Below the pieces are notes generated by a model, which was not told the DNA's origin, searched no databases, and saw nothing but the letters and a program-made list of their open reading frames with translations. Below, piece after piece: positions 40,373-52,300 of a DNA stretch of 64,000 nucleotides. Origin of the DNA: Ophiura sarsii (Eukaryota; Echinodermata; Ophiuroidea; Amphilepidida; Ophiuridae); the NCBI GenBank assembly GCA_035610835.1, contig CM069452.1:69598919-69662918 (forward strand), given 5' to 3'. The position numbers and the translations under genes were made by a program. How positions within the stretch are numbered: position 1 is the first letter of the stretch; every line of letters starts with the position of its first letter.

Positions 40373-43300
40373 GAGTCCAGCCGGGGGCGTTGTTACTTTT
40401 TGCATTTAATGCAGATCGACAAATCACAGTAAAAATATATTGACAAAATCACAGACCACTTACACAAAAATCGCATCTGCGCATGCTCCTGTCGCGATCG
40501 AAATCTACCACGCAAGCAATGAGAGAGTTTTCATAGTGCGAGGGACATAGATATAATTAGACCAGTAAAGCGGGCTAACGATTTGATAGGAACTCTGATT
40601 GTTGCGCGCACAGCTGATTTGATACTGTTGATAGTAGAAAAGAGTGAATCAATCTTAAGCTGCGGTACAATGAAAGATGTAGATGGGGAATCAATAATGA
40701 GGCCCAAAAACTGGATACTAGAGACAGGGTTCCAAACACACTTGGTTGAATTGGGGATAAAGCCTGAACGAGTGATTGTGTCACGCACAATAGCCGTGTT
40801 GATGGCAGCTGATTCGGCACTCGGGGATACAATTAAGCCATCATCGATATACATGAATGCCTGGATGCCGCGTGCGCGCCAATGATATACCAAAGGCCTG
40901 CAAAGCTTTGTAAAAATGTAACAAGCACTGCTTAATCCAAAAGGGAGGACCGTGAAAGTGTAATATCTGGTAATAGAATCATGATGACGCCAAGCAAAAC
41001 CTAAATATTTCTGGTGAGGTGGAAAAATGTCAACGTGGTGATACCCTGACTTAAGATCGTACTTAACATAATATTGATCGCGGTCGAGAACTTGAGCAAT
41101 GAGCTTTAAATCGTCGTACTTGAACTTTGAGTTTTGAATGTATTGATTTGGAATCCTCAGATCTAATACTAATCTGAGCTTTTTACCGTCTGCCACGGTC
41201 AATGCGTTGCAACAATAAGGTTGAGAATTAACCTGGATTACGCAATTGTTACGCAATAGTTCCGCAATGGCGGATTCAACAAAATTGGGGTGAATCAGAC
41301 TAGATTTGTTATTCCGAGCGTACGATGTAGGCGGAATTGTGTCAAATGGTATCTTGTAACCAGAATCAATTACATCAGTTATATAAGCACTGGATGAAAG
41401 AACATTTTTCCAAAAATCCAAGCAAGGTTTTAATTTACCTTTTACTCCATTAGGTGCGTTAAAATCAATTTGCGACGCCGGGAACTGGTGGCAACGGACG
41501 GCCGGTTCTGGATGGGCAGTAGGTGGCGATGTGTCCAGCTGCGCCGCATGCGAAACACTGGCGGTTGGCGGCGAAACGGTTGTTGTTGTATGATCCACGG
41601 TGACTGAAGCCACGAAAAGCACCACGAGGAGGCATCGTGCGTGCCGGCTGAAACTGAGGCCGGTATGGGCGTGTCTTGGAAGCTCTGGACTTCTTGAGCG
41701 ATTCGGCTCTTTTTGCAGCCGCAGATTTTTCTGCCTACAAAAACACGAAGAAAGAAAAATGATTATGAAAAAGCCCTAGACCATTGATTGAGGTTAAAAA
41801 GTGAAACACTGATGATAAATGCAAAAATAGCGTTATGAAAAAGACAAAGATACGAAAGAAATGTAAATCCATAATGACGGGGGATAATGGGTAGCGATAC
41901 TGCCTTTCGTTGACGCTTAAAATCGCACATGCAGTCAAATATAATTATTTGATGTAATTTTTGGAAAAATGAACATAATACCTTGCGGAGTCGTTTCTCG
42001 TCTTCCTCATCTTCTGCGAGGTTATCTGCTATGTATTCCTTCACAGTAGACCAGCCTGATGGGGAGCGGTCAGCTAACTTAATAAGTTTTTGCCTCTTGA
42101 CCAACAGGCCGATACACGTGGCAAGATTGCCTTGTGCAGCTAAGATGTCTGCTTGCTCGATATCTTCCGTGGCTCTCTCGACAAGCTTTAAAAGCTCGAC
42201 CGAGTGGAGATATTGGTCCTTATTACCTTCGTTCTTGAAGGTCACTGCTTCCCCTAGTCGCTGTTTTTTGCATGCGTTATCTACTCGCTTGTCTATAGAA
42301 GCGGCCAAAGAATTAATCGCTTGAAGAACAGAGGCTGGATTTTCTTCTTCCATTTCAGTGAAAAGAAGAATCTATCAAAGCTATAGCTGATAACGTGTGT
42401 GTGTGTGTGCGGTCTGAAGAACGAACCGAGAATGAGAGCTGAAAAGCTATCACTCGCGCAGCGAGTGATGACGTAACGAAGCGTTACGTAATGAGTGCTT
42501 GAATGCACTCATCATGCGTTCGATAACGAAAAGAAATGGTAATTTCTTTTAAAATAAAATCATGTCATGATAAAATGACATTATTTGTTTACCTATATCA
42601 TATAAAGAAGTCTTTATTAAATGTACCAATTAGGTGCGTAATTCAGACAATGCCCCTTTAAATTGAAGACATTACTAACCCATTCTTTTTTTTAAACAAA
42701 CGATACTAATCGTACATTATCGCTCTCTAATATTGCCAAATATGAGATTAATTGGAACATTTTTAAAGCAGTTACAAGGACTTTTATGAATTTAGTACAT
42801 TATTTTTTCAATGCTTTAATACATGTATTAAGGGAGTGGAAAAGTGAGCTATAAATAATACAAAATTCGCTATATCTCGAAAACGGTAGCTTTGATTTTA
42901 ACAATTCTTTTTAAGAAATGAAGAACATTGCTTCTGTAACATTCCGAGTTTAACTTCATAGTCTAATTACGTATACATATTTAATAAAATACATAAATAA
43001 CCTTTATTTTGATGAAGTGTCATAATTTCAAAGTATCTAATTTACAGCGGTGGGTGTTTTAAACGATTGCATCACCTGTTTTCCGTTTTTAGACACAACT
43101 TTTGATTCAATAAAGGGTTTCTTGATCAGATTTGGAGGATATATAGGTCATGTTATCGGTCACGTGACCAACTACTTAAAAATGTTATGCTTTAACTTAC
43201 TTTTAGGGATAGTTCACTTTTAATTACGGAGGTATATTTTGCACACTAGATGCCCAAGAAGTAATGGATATTGCCAGTTATTTAGATTCAAATGGTTTCT

Positions 43301-46300
43301 TGATAACATATAATACCATCCAAACATGCTAGAAAATACTCTCGTCGCTTACGCGACTCCTGCGTCACGGAAAATGGATTACATAACAAGGAAGGGTGGG
43401 CGCTCTAATCGCTTACGCGACTCGTATGCATCTCAATTGGGGAATATTGTGGTTGCTTTGGCGAGTACCAACAAGTTAAATCAATCGGCGCACACACTAT
43501 CGTATTAAGTATTTAACTATTTGAATTAATTCTTTTACTTAATGAATACAAAGAATGTAAAAACAAAATACATAATTTGTATTAAACGCACTCATATAGA
43601 GTTCTCTGGCATTTTAAAAGTGTACGGGGATATGGATTTAAGTTTTAAAATATTCAAAACATAGGCCGATGTCAGACTCGAACCTATAACATTTGGTTTA
43701 CCTACATGTACACTATTGTGTGTAAGAAAACAGCGCGCTAGACCGGTCGGCCATGGAGGGAACACACCACTTAACAACGTTTTAAAGAATATCAGGACTA
43801 TTATAGACACAATCGATATAGGTTAGCCGTTGTTGTTAATGCATTGTATTATAGTTCATTTTGACAATGTATTTTGATGGGCAATAACAGTAATCCATAG
43901 AATATTTTCAATCAGAAGTCAGAAATATTATGGGAAAGTCGATTTTCAACAGTATGCCATTATTTTAATATAAAGGTCTTTGACATATTTTCCTTTTTTA
44001 CAACTCATGGCTTACTGTCGATTCAATCGATTCTACATGTAGCATGTTGGCATACTGTGAATAGCCTATATCGATTGTGTCCATAATAGTCCTGATATTA
44101 ATCTTTAAAACGTTGTTAAGTGGTGTGTTCCCTCCATGGCCGACCGGTCTAGCGCGCTGTTGTCTTACACACAATATTGTACATGTAGGTAAACCAAATG
44201 TTGTATATAGGTTCGAGTCTGACATCGGCCTATGTTTTGAATTTTTACATGACGCAAGAATATAAACAATATTGGTGCTTATTGCTAACATGTCACTCAA
44301 AGAGATCTACGTGTTTCTTTTAAAATAAAATCATGTCATGATAAAATGACATTATTTGTTTACCTATATCATATAAAGAAGTCTTTATTAAATGTACCAA
44401 TTAGGTGCGTAATTCAGACAATGCCCCTTTAAATTGAAGACATTACTAACCCATTCTTTTTTTTAAACAAACGATACTAATCGTACATTATCGCTCTCTA
44501 ATATTGCCAAATATGAGATTAATTGGAACATTTTTAAAGCAGTTACAAGGACTTTTATGAATTTAGTACATTATTTTTTCAATGCTTTAATACAATCTTG
44601 TTCAAAACCTGTTGGGACACTATACACGTGAGCATGAAATATCTTCCAAAATTAGTAAAAAGCTGTAAGTTGAAAGTATGATAGTCAAAACTAGTTTATG
44701 TAAAGCTGCCATCCCCCACCCCCCCCCCCCCCCCCCCCCCCCAATCAATGTTGGGGCTGATATATATAACACCGCCCGTTGCTGGACGATGCTTTTATAT
44801 GGACCAACATTGAGTTTAGGGGGAGGGACCACCGTTCCACAGGACATGCAGGAAGTGTCCCAACAGTTTTGAACATGATTGTAGACTTTAAAATGGAACC
44901 AAAGGTATCATGCACCAATCCAAGTAAAATTAAGAAAGCTCAGCTGTTGTCATAAAAACTGACAACAGCCTAAGGCTTTAACATGGTCTAATTCTGACCG
45001 TTGATGCAAGAAGGAAAATAAATGGATATCAATTGGATTATCATAAAATGACATGATAATAAAAGTTATCACCTCATGACTGAAGACTTTCTTTTTTGTG
45101 GTGTTTATATGATTTTCTATAGGAAGAAGTGGCACCACTTGATTACCTCAGCATATTCAAACGAAAAAATGTCAAACAAGCCCATGACGTGAGTATTATT
45201 ATTTCATTCGTTTGACATTGTCAGATCAGTCCGAGACGAATAGCTAAATTTAGCTATAATTATTATTGGTATATCTGTGTAATTTTCTTTTTCAATAACA
45301 GTTAAAAGCATTTTTTAATTTTGTATTTGAGGGATAAAAAGTCATACATTTTTGTTGACCGATACTTACCTAAAGCTTGTATTGATTTTATGCCATTAAA
45401 AGCATATCTGCATTGCCATTTAGAAGGAAGTCTAGTACCATCTGTAACCGCAGAGTGATATCGTGCCTAAATATCATCAACAATCATTTCAAAATAACAG
45501 AAGTAAACCCTTGTTCTATGGGCAGGTATTTTTCCTCTTCAAAATAATACGAAAGAATTAAAGGTAAATGTTCCGATTTTCAACTTGAAGTTTTCTATTC
45601 TACATGAAAGGTCATCCTTAAAGAGTTATATTCTAAAGTTTGAGTTGCATAACTCTAATGGTTCTTATTTTAGACGCACAAGATGCCGTAAAATGTGCCC
45701 ATTGAGTTGTACACAAACTATATTGGTGGTTAACCACCTTTCGCGGTAATTCGATGTTATTTCACCGATTTCTCCGTAATCTTACTGATTTGGACCGTCA
45801 AATTTCAGTATGTTAATCAGAAAAATATGATCTTTCATATGATATGAAAATCTCCAGATCTTTGAGAAAAATCTGTGTTATGAAAATGTGATCGGGTCAT
45901 CTACCTTTAACTTAAAGAGGTCACAACAAATCTGTTATCAAATTCAGTCAGTTTACAATGCCCCACATGAACACATTAAGTCAGTTTGATAGTGCATTCT
46001 TTTAGCACATGGTCACTGGATAACATTCCCATTTCAGAGATGTTCACTTAATCCACTTTTCCCCACTATTTAAAATCAGAACATACACGCATCTTGATTT
46101 GAGTGCTCAGTTCCATGGGATTTACTGCTCATCTTTTTTATATTTGTTTGTTGTTGTTTTTTCTTTGAATTTGTGGTTATTCTTAAAGAAAATCATGGTT
46201 CCTCGTAAGCTATTGCACCAGGGAAAACGGCCAATGGATGTCGTCAAGTTATTTATTTGTGGTGATCCCGCTGCCGGGAAATCCACTCTTAAACAAACAC

Positions 46301-49300
46301 TAACAAAGGTAAGTTAATTTTGTTTAGTTGTATATTTGTGTATGAAGAGTTTGGTTCCAAAAGGAGCTAACTCACTATAAGTGAAATAGGAGAAAAGCAA
46401 TAATTTTAAAATGAGGATGTTCAGACTGAGGATGTTGCACTTCTTTGATTATGCTTGTTTTCTGCCCTATGAAAGATACCATACGACGTATGTGAAGGCT
46501 TAAAAACTAGTTTGATTTCATTCTTTGATTTTCACTGTATTTCCTATGTCTTTCTTTATTTTCGGAAACGAGTGGAGGGCGGCTCCTTTTGAAACAAAAA
46601 TGTTTCGACCAATTTTTAAAAAAACACTTTACCAAACAATCTTTATTTCAAAATAAGGTGCATCTAAAAAAACAATGTCAAATGACATTGAAAACAGAAA
46701 ACCGTTTTCTTCATTGTATTTCATTAAGGACATTCCTATCAATGTTTTGCCACGATAAAAGAACCATAATTCTACCATTTTGGCTTAGAAAATAGTGAAT
46801 TATATTCAAATTTCCGAAAACTACCGGAAACTTCCGGAAATTAGCGAGGGCCATAACTTGGACCTGAACATGCTACAGATGTAGAACAAAGTTTAAAAGA
46901 TATATTTTGTAACTCTCTTTCATGTTCAGCACACAACTCAATTGCGACAAAAAGTGAGTGAGCTCCTTTTGGAACTAAGCTCTTCATATCATCATAAAGA
47001 GTTAGATTTGGGACAAATATCAGGCGGATATCATCATAAAGAGCTAGATTTGGGACAAATCTCAGGCGGAATTTAAACAACATTTTGTTTCAATCATCAT
47101 GAGCAAGAATGTTTATCATATTTGTATTTTGAATTGGTAAACGATAGAAAATGTTGTTTTTTGATTGTATTGCTGATGGATGACAAATCAATTCAACTAT
47201 AAGTATATTACATCCTAACTTTTGAATTGGGCCTTTTAGTTTTACACTTAAAGGTATATTATGTGATCAGGGGATGCCCTCAATCCTCGAAAAAAAATTG
47301 GAAGCAGATTTTTTTGCAGATTTACATTTCTGATCATAAATCGAACATATATTCCAAGTTACAGGGCGATACGATTCTTAATTACTTCAAAATCATTGTT
47401 TTAGAGTGAAAATAAACTGTCAGGTTAGCGGACAGTTATACAATTCTTAATTACTTCAAAATCATTGTTTTAGATTGAAAATAAACGGACAGTTTATTTT
47501 TTTTACTCCAAATTCACTCTAAAACCATGATTTTGAGGTAATTAATAATCGTATTGCTCTGTTACTTTGAATATATTCATGATTTATGATCAGAAATGTA
47601 AATCTGCAAGAAAATCTGCTTTCAATTTTTTTCGAGGATAAAGGGCGTCCCCTAGAAAAGATCACATAGTATACCTTTAGTATCAGTATCAGTTCAGAAT
47701 AATCTCCAACGATATGTATGGTGTTGGCTGAGTCATGTGTTGTGTTGGCTAAGTAATGTATTGTTTTTCCACAAGAGTGCAAATATATCAACTAAAATAC
47801 CAGGCAGAATAGGGTGCTTAGAATTTTAATTCTAAGCACCCTATTCTGCCTGGTATATGCCTTACTGGTATCCTCATATTAAAATATGAGGATACCAGTA
47901 AGGCAAAAAAAGAAAGAAGTTGTGTTGCCCTCAGCGACCGACCCTAACATCTTAAAAACTAGGGTCGTATTTTTATTTTTTTATTTTTAGATTTAAATTT
48001 GATCTTTAAGTGTCTAAATGCTACTATTTCTTGCTAGAAATGAATAAGTAAGCTTGAATAAATGTTTTTAGACTATTATCACACAAGAAACATTAGTTAA
48101 ATTGACTTGAGGCCTATACCAATTTTGTCTCAACGTAAACCATTTATTTTTCAGCCAAGAAGGAAAATAAGAAAAGATTTCCGACCGACCCAATTTTAAA
48201 TTTTTAGCACTTGAAGGCAACACAAATCTTCTTTTTGGCCTAAGTGACATAGCAACACAATATAATATGACGGTTAAACTTATTCAAAAAAAATTCTGTT
48301 TACAACCCGTAAAACATTCGCAGCCATTAACTTATGAATTTATGTCAACAGAATTCTGTTGTATTTTACTATGTTATTAAAGGCATATCATCCAAGGAGC
48401 GCCCTCCATTCATGATTTTTTTTTTTAGAAAGTAGAATTATCGCTCTGTAACTCAGAATATATTTATAATTTATGATCAGAAATGTAAATCTGCAAGAAA
48501 AGCTACGTTCTAAAAAAATTATGAATAGAGGGCGCCCCCTGGAAAAGATCACATAATATGCCTTTAATTAAACCTTTCAATTTCACGTTTGTTTTTCTAG
48601 AAATTTACCTTGCCATCTTTTATGAAAGACGTGTTTGACAGATCAAAGCAGGTGATGATTTCTTAATTTGTTGTAAAAGTGTTACATGTACAAATAATTT
48701 AAGTAAATTTTCACACATTCCTCACATTCCTTTTATTACATTTCCAGCATAAAAGAATGTTTTTTTAAATGAGAGAGTTGAATTCTAAAACAAATTAATA
48801 TTAACACATTATCTCAACCTAGATAGAACAGAAAGAAAACAATATTAAACAGGAAATTAAATACTAGTACTAGATTTGTAGATCTTCATCAACTGAATGG
48901 TTTTGATTTTGATTTTCAATAGGAAGAGGAGGGCAGAGATTCTGATTACCTTCGTACTGCTGGCATTGATGTGTCGAGGCAGTCGGTACCTGGTGTTGGC
49001 AGATTTGTGATATGGGACTGTGCTGGGCATCAGGAGTACTCCATCACCCACGGGATGTTGCTTGGCACAACGGCACAGTCCATATTTTTTGTGCTGTACG
49101 ATCTCGCATCGCTAGAATCTCAGAAGGTAAAATAATGTTGATTTTTTTTTTTTAAATAACAAGTTTAAAAAAAGCCTCATTGAGAATTTGCAATGTTTGA
49201 AAGATTGTATGTGTCAAATTCAACTATTTTCTAGAAATATGGTGACCTTTTTTCAAAATCCTGTCAACTTGTTCAGACAAAGAAAAAACACAAACGGCCC

Positions 49301-52300
49301 TGTTCCACTATTTTTTTTTTTACAGTGTTTTGAAAATGTTTGAGAAATTGGGAATTTTTTTGTTTTTGTTTGTTAACCCTACCTAGCTCTGGTTTTTAAC
49401 AGGAATCACAATTTTGGAAGGGAAAACACCAACTAAATTGTCAGGGACCGGCTGGGAATTGATCCGGGGACCCTCCAGACATCAGCCCGTCGTCCCACCC
49501 ACTAAGCCCCTCAGCTACTCGTTTGCGTAGTACAGTCAACACAAAAAGTAATTATGACTATGTAATAATGTGCTGATAACTTTTTAAGTATAACTCCTTC
49601 ATAAATAAAGTTGATGAGGAATTTCTCCTCTTTAATTTGAGATATTGCACACTAGGAATGGTTGATTATTGAGCAAGTTACAATCCCAAATGTTAGGTCA
49701 AGTCTGATAAATCACTATTTGGAAGCCAAAATGGTAGAAATATGGTTCTTTTATCATGGTAAAACATTGATAGAAATGTCCTTAATGAAATGTAATGAAG
49801 AAAACGTAAAATGTATGGGATAATTTTTTTCTTTTTAAATTGCACACAAACAGAAAGAAGTGTTGTTATTTCAAAAAATGTGCCAAATTGTCCAAATTTT
49901 CAGTTTTTTCAAGAAAAAACAAAATTTCATAATTTAGTTGAAGGTGAAGTATTTAAATGCGGATTTCAATGTGATTTGATAATGTCTTTTCGGTGTACTT
50001 TAATTGAAAATAAGGATTGTTTAGTAAAGTGGTTTTTGAAAATTGGTCAAAACATTTATGTTCCAAAAGGGACTAGTTTCCGAAAATAAAGAATGACATA
50101 GGAAATAAAGTGAAAATTTAAAAAAAATGAAATCAAACCTGTTTTTAAGTATACACATATAGTATCTTTCATATGGCAGAAAATAAGCATAATCAAAGAA
50201 GTGCAACATCCTTAATTTAAAAAACGTTGCTTTTCTCCTATTTCACTTATATGGAGTTGATCCCTTTTGGAACATAGCTCTTCATATGTCTAAGTAGGAG
50301 TCATACTTTTAGAGCTATCAGCGCATTTATTACCTGGTCAGTTACTTATTATGTTGACTGTATACCACGCTCACTATATATGCTCTGTTGATGACGTCAT
50401 TGAAAACCATCCCGACAGGTACTTAAAGACTATGGGCTTAGAAGTAGTATTTTAGCACTCGGGGGTTAGGGTTGAATTTAATGTAGAAAAATGTTGGAAA
50501 ATGTTGAAAATTCAGCAACATTTTCACAAAAATATTGTGGGCAAAAACAAAACAAAACACATGTTGGCCGACCGGCCCTAACTGAGAGGTCTGTTTCCCC
50601 CACAGAACAGGATATTCTTGTTGTCGCCATAGAGGTATTGCCCTTGTTTCGATATCAAGAAGAATGCAGAGCTATCTTAATCCTGGCACTGTTTGATTTA
50701 GATTTTACATACATTCCTGTTTATTTGAATTATCGATACCTTAAAGGTTAGCCAAAATGGTAATTCAAGTTTGTTTTATTATATGGAGGATATTGTAAAA
50801 AACAAAAGTACAAAACGAATTACCCTTTAATATTGCACCGGAAACAAAATATAGAGTTTTTCTAAGCATGCATAATTTGTATTATGTACATGTATATTAA
50901 TTATACATGCAATCATCAATATACAATGCAATGTACAATACAATGTATATTATACATTGTATATTGATGATTGATGATAGCAGGTTATTACTTTTGAATT
51001 CGACCTTAAGCCACTCAAGTGCCCATATATCCGCCAAACAACATCGTAACGCAACAAAAAGAGGTGTCAAAATGCGCAGAATTAAACTATGAATCGAATT
51101 AATTAATTCTTTTATTGCATACTATTTCAAGTTCTGATAAATCTGACCATTTGTAAGTGTTTAGACTTTATTGGCGCAGTTTAGGTCGGTTGCGTAAGCA
51201 TCCATCTGGAATTTTGTTTATGCAGACCTATTGAAAGAGACCCAGACGGATACCTTCTAAACATACCCCGTCGAATAAAATATACTTTAGAAGGGGAATT
51301 ATGAACCCATTATCTTTGGGACCCATGCATGTGAGTCTTTGTAGAGTAATCATTGCCTCCTTACATGCCCATGCATGCATGCAGTTAAGACTCAATAGTT
51401 GATTATTTTTTATCCATGTTTATAATTTACAGGCATCCATCAGGTACTGGCTGCCATTTATTCGTGCAACCAATGGGAAACAAGATGGCCGGCCTCAAGT
51501 TATTTTTATTGGAACTCACTTAGACGTAATCAGAGACCAAGAACATGGTGAGTTTGTTTTAAAATAAATGTTCAGTGCCACAATGTCCTATCTCCATAGC
51601 TGCCAGGTGTCATATATCGGGGGAGGGGATAAAGTATAACAGAGATGTACCTCCTTTTTGGGACACTGGTTTTGCATAAAATCCCTAAACATGGGTAATG
51701 ATTTTGTGCTGAAAAATCCCAAAATATGGGTTCTGTGCCGTGAAGATCATTTCAAAACCCACAAACAACTAAATCAGCCATTCTAGATGTAGAAAACCCC
51801 TAATATGATTAATCCTAAACCAGGCGTTCTCAACTGGTGGAGTGCGCGCCATTTGTGGTGCTTTGAGGCAGTCAAATATGCGCGCAGCCAACAACTATAA
51901 AAAATAAAAATAAAAAAGAAGAAAAGAGAGTCAAAGTTTTTGTATACATATAAATGGGCGTAAAAACGTTCGTACGTGCATCTGAAAGTCACTAATAGCG
52001 GGAAATTAGTCATTTGTCTGTTTTCATAAACCAAATCTTGTGCAAAAAAGGGTAAAATTGAGGAAATCGGAGCCCGGAATCGGAGCCTCTCAAACCCCTA
52101 AATTCCATGAGCTTCCCCTGGACCCCCACCAGGGGCCGTAATGCAGGCCCATAGACCCCACCAGTTAGTCGCTCTGCTCGTTTTGCTAGCAACGTCAGTG
52201 GCACTTCTTGATATTTGGAAAATGGTGCTTCATAAAAGTTAGTTGAGAAGGCCTGTCCTAAACCGTGAAAATCACAAACAAAATAATCACATCAGCCATT

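Larger units (their letters stand above)
36133..42548 (-). mobile_element. Ngaro/DIRS-like tyrosine-recombinase retrotransposon in monomer 10
   Basis: Coding order on the minus strand is gag (two exons), RT, RNase H, an internal repeat junction, then tyrosine recombinase. The ends are split direct repeats: a 154-bp sequence at 36133-36286 and 37989-38142, and a 144-bp sequence at 37851-37994 and 42405-42548. The two types meet at 37989-37994 (TTTCTT). Host TTTCTT occurs at both edges and once in the empty site of other monomers. This fits insertion of a circular intermediate by recombinase at TTTCTT, without integrase or LTRs. No DAM-like methyltransferase is seen, which favours Ngaro over DIRS1 itself. 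RT and RNase H are split by a nested insertion, so this copy is probably not autonomous now. Confidence 0.88.
34645..44592. repeat. Monomer 10 (split by the Ngaro-like element) and monomer 11
   Basis: Monomer 10 runs 34645-36138, is interrupted by the retrotransposon, and resumes at about 42543. Other monomers supply the empty site gtgtttcttttaaaat, which confirms the insertion point. Monomer 11 (42828-44592) is complete and ends at element A copy 9. Monomer 10 carries its own changes, such as gaggtatattttg with a T where most A-bearing monomers have A. Confidence 0.85.
16473..44881. repeat. Satellite array: 11 monomers (about 1.77 kb) with 9 copies of element A
   Basis: Monomers begin with ttaagggagtgg at 16756, 18527, 20578, 22349, 24400, 26450, 28502, 30548, 32596, 34647 and 42828. 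Nine junctions hold element A, giving a period of about 2,050 bp; three hold TACATGTA, giving 1,771 bp. Both outer ends of the array are A elements flanked by TA in unique DNA. Monomers are nearly identical, so spread or homogenisation was recent. No protein is plausible: the repeated open frames of 60-100 codons fall in inverted, tRNA-like or AT-rich sequence. The array sits inside the presumed host gene between ankyrin and Roc exons. Confidence 0.92.
44882..46188 (+). other. Intron region with linker exon and a MITE
   Basis: Apart from the small exon at 45123-45188 and the MITE at 45558-45910, no gene is seen. AT-rich intron sequence makes up the rest. Confidence 0.5.
46309..48600. other. 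Large intron with MITEs and hairpins
   Basis: No exon is recognised. It contains a TIR element at 46343-46986, a 43-bp tandem duplication (about 46986-47072, with agatttgggacaaat twice), a fold-back element at 47249-47679, two perfect hairpins at 47797-47904 and a related short MITE at 48379-48565. Confidence 0.6.
49127..51432. other. Large intron with old repeats
   Basis: No exon is recognised. It has a possible tRNA-derived SINE (49437-49525), a diverged inverse copy of MITE family 2 (about 49720-50290) and a 17-bp inverted pair ATCATCAATATACAATG/CATTGTATATTGATGAT within 50911-50972. Open frames of 60-92 codons here (49811-50089 and 50491-50751) show no domain. Confidence 0.5.

Noticed and set aside
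39938..40536. CACTA/EnSpm element because the ends begin CACTA
   Set aside because: CACTA elements make 3-bp target duplications; here 5-8 bp are duplicated and the remaining TIR does not fit. hAT-like is more likely, but the family is left open.
36899..42324. Plus-strand frames of 86-113 codons over the Ngaro-like element
   Set aside because: They are antisense to recombinase, RT and gag and show no recognisable domain.
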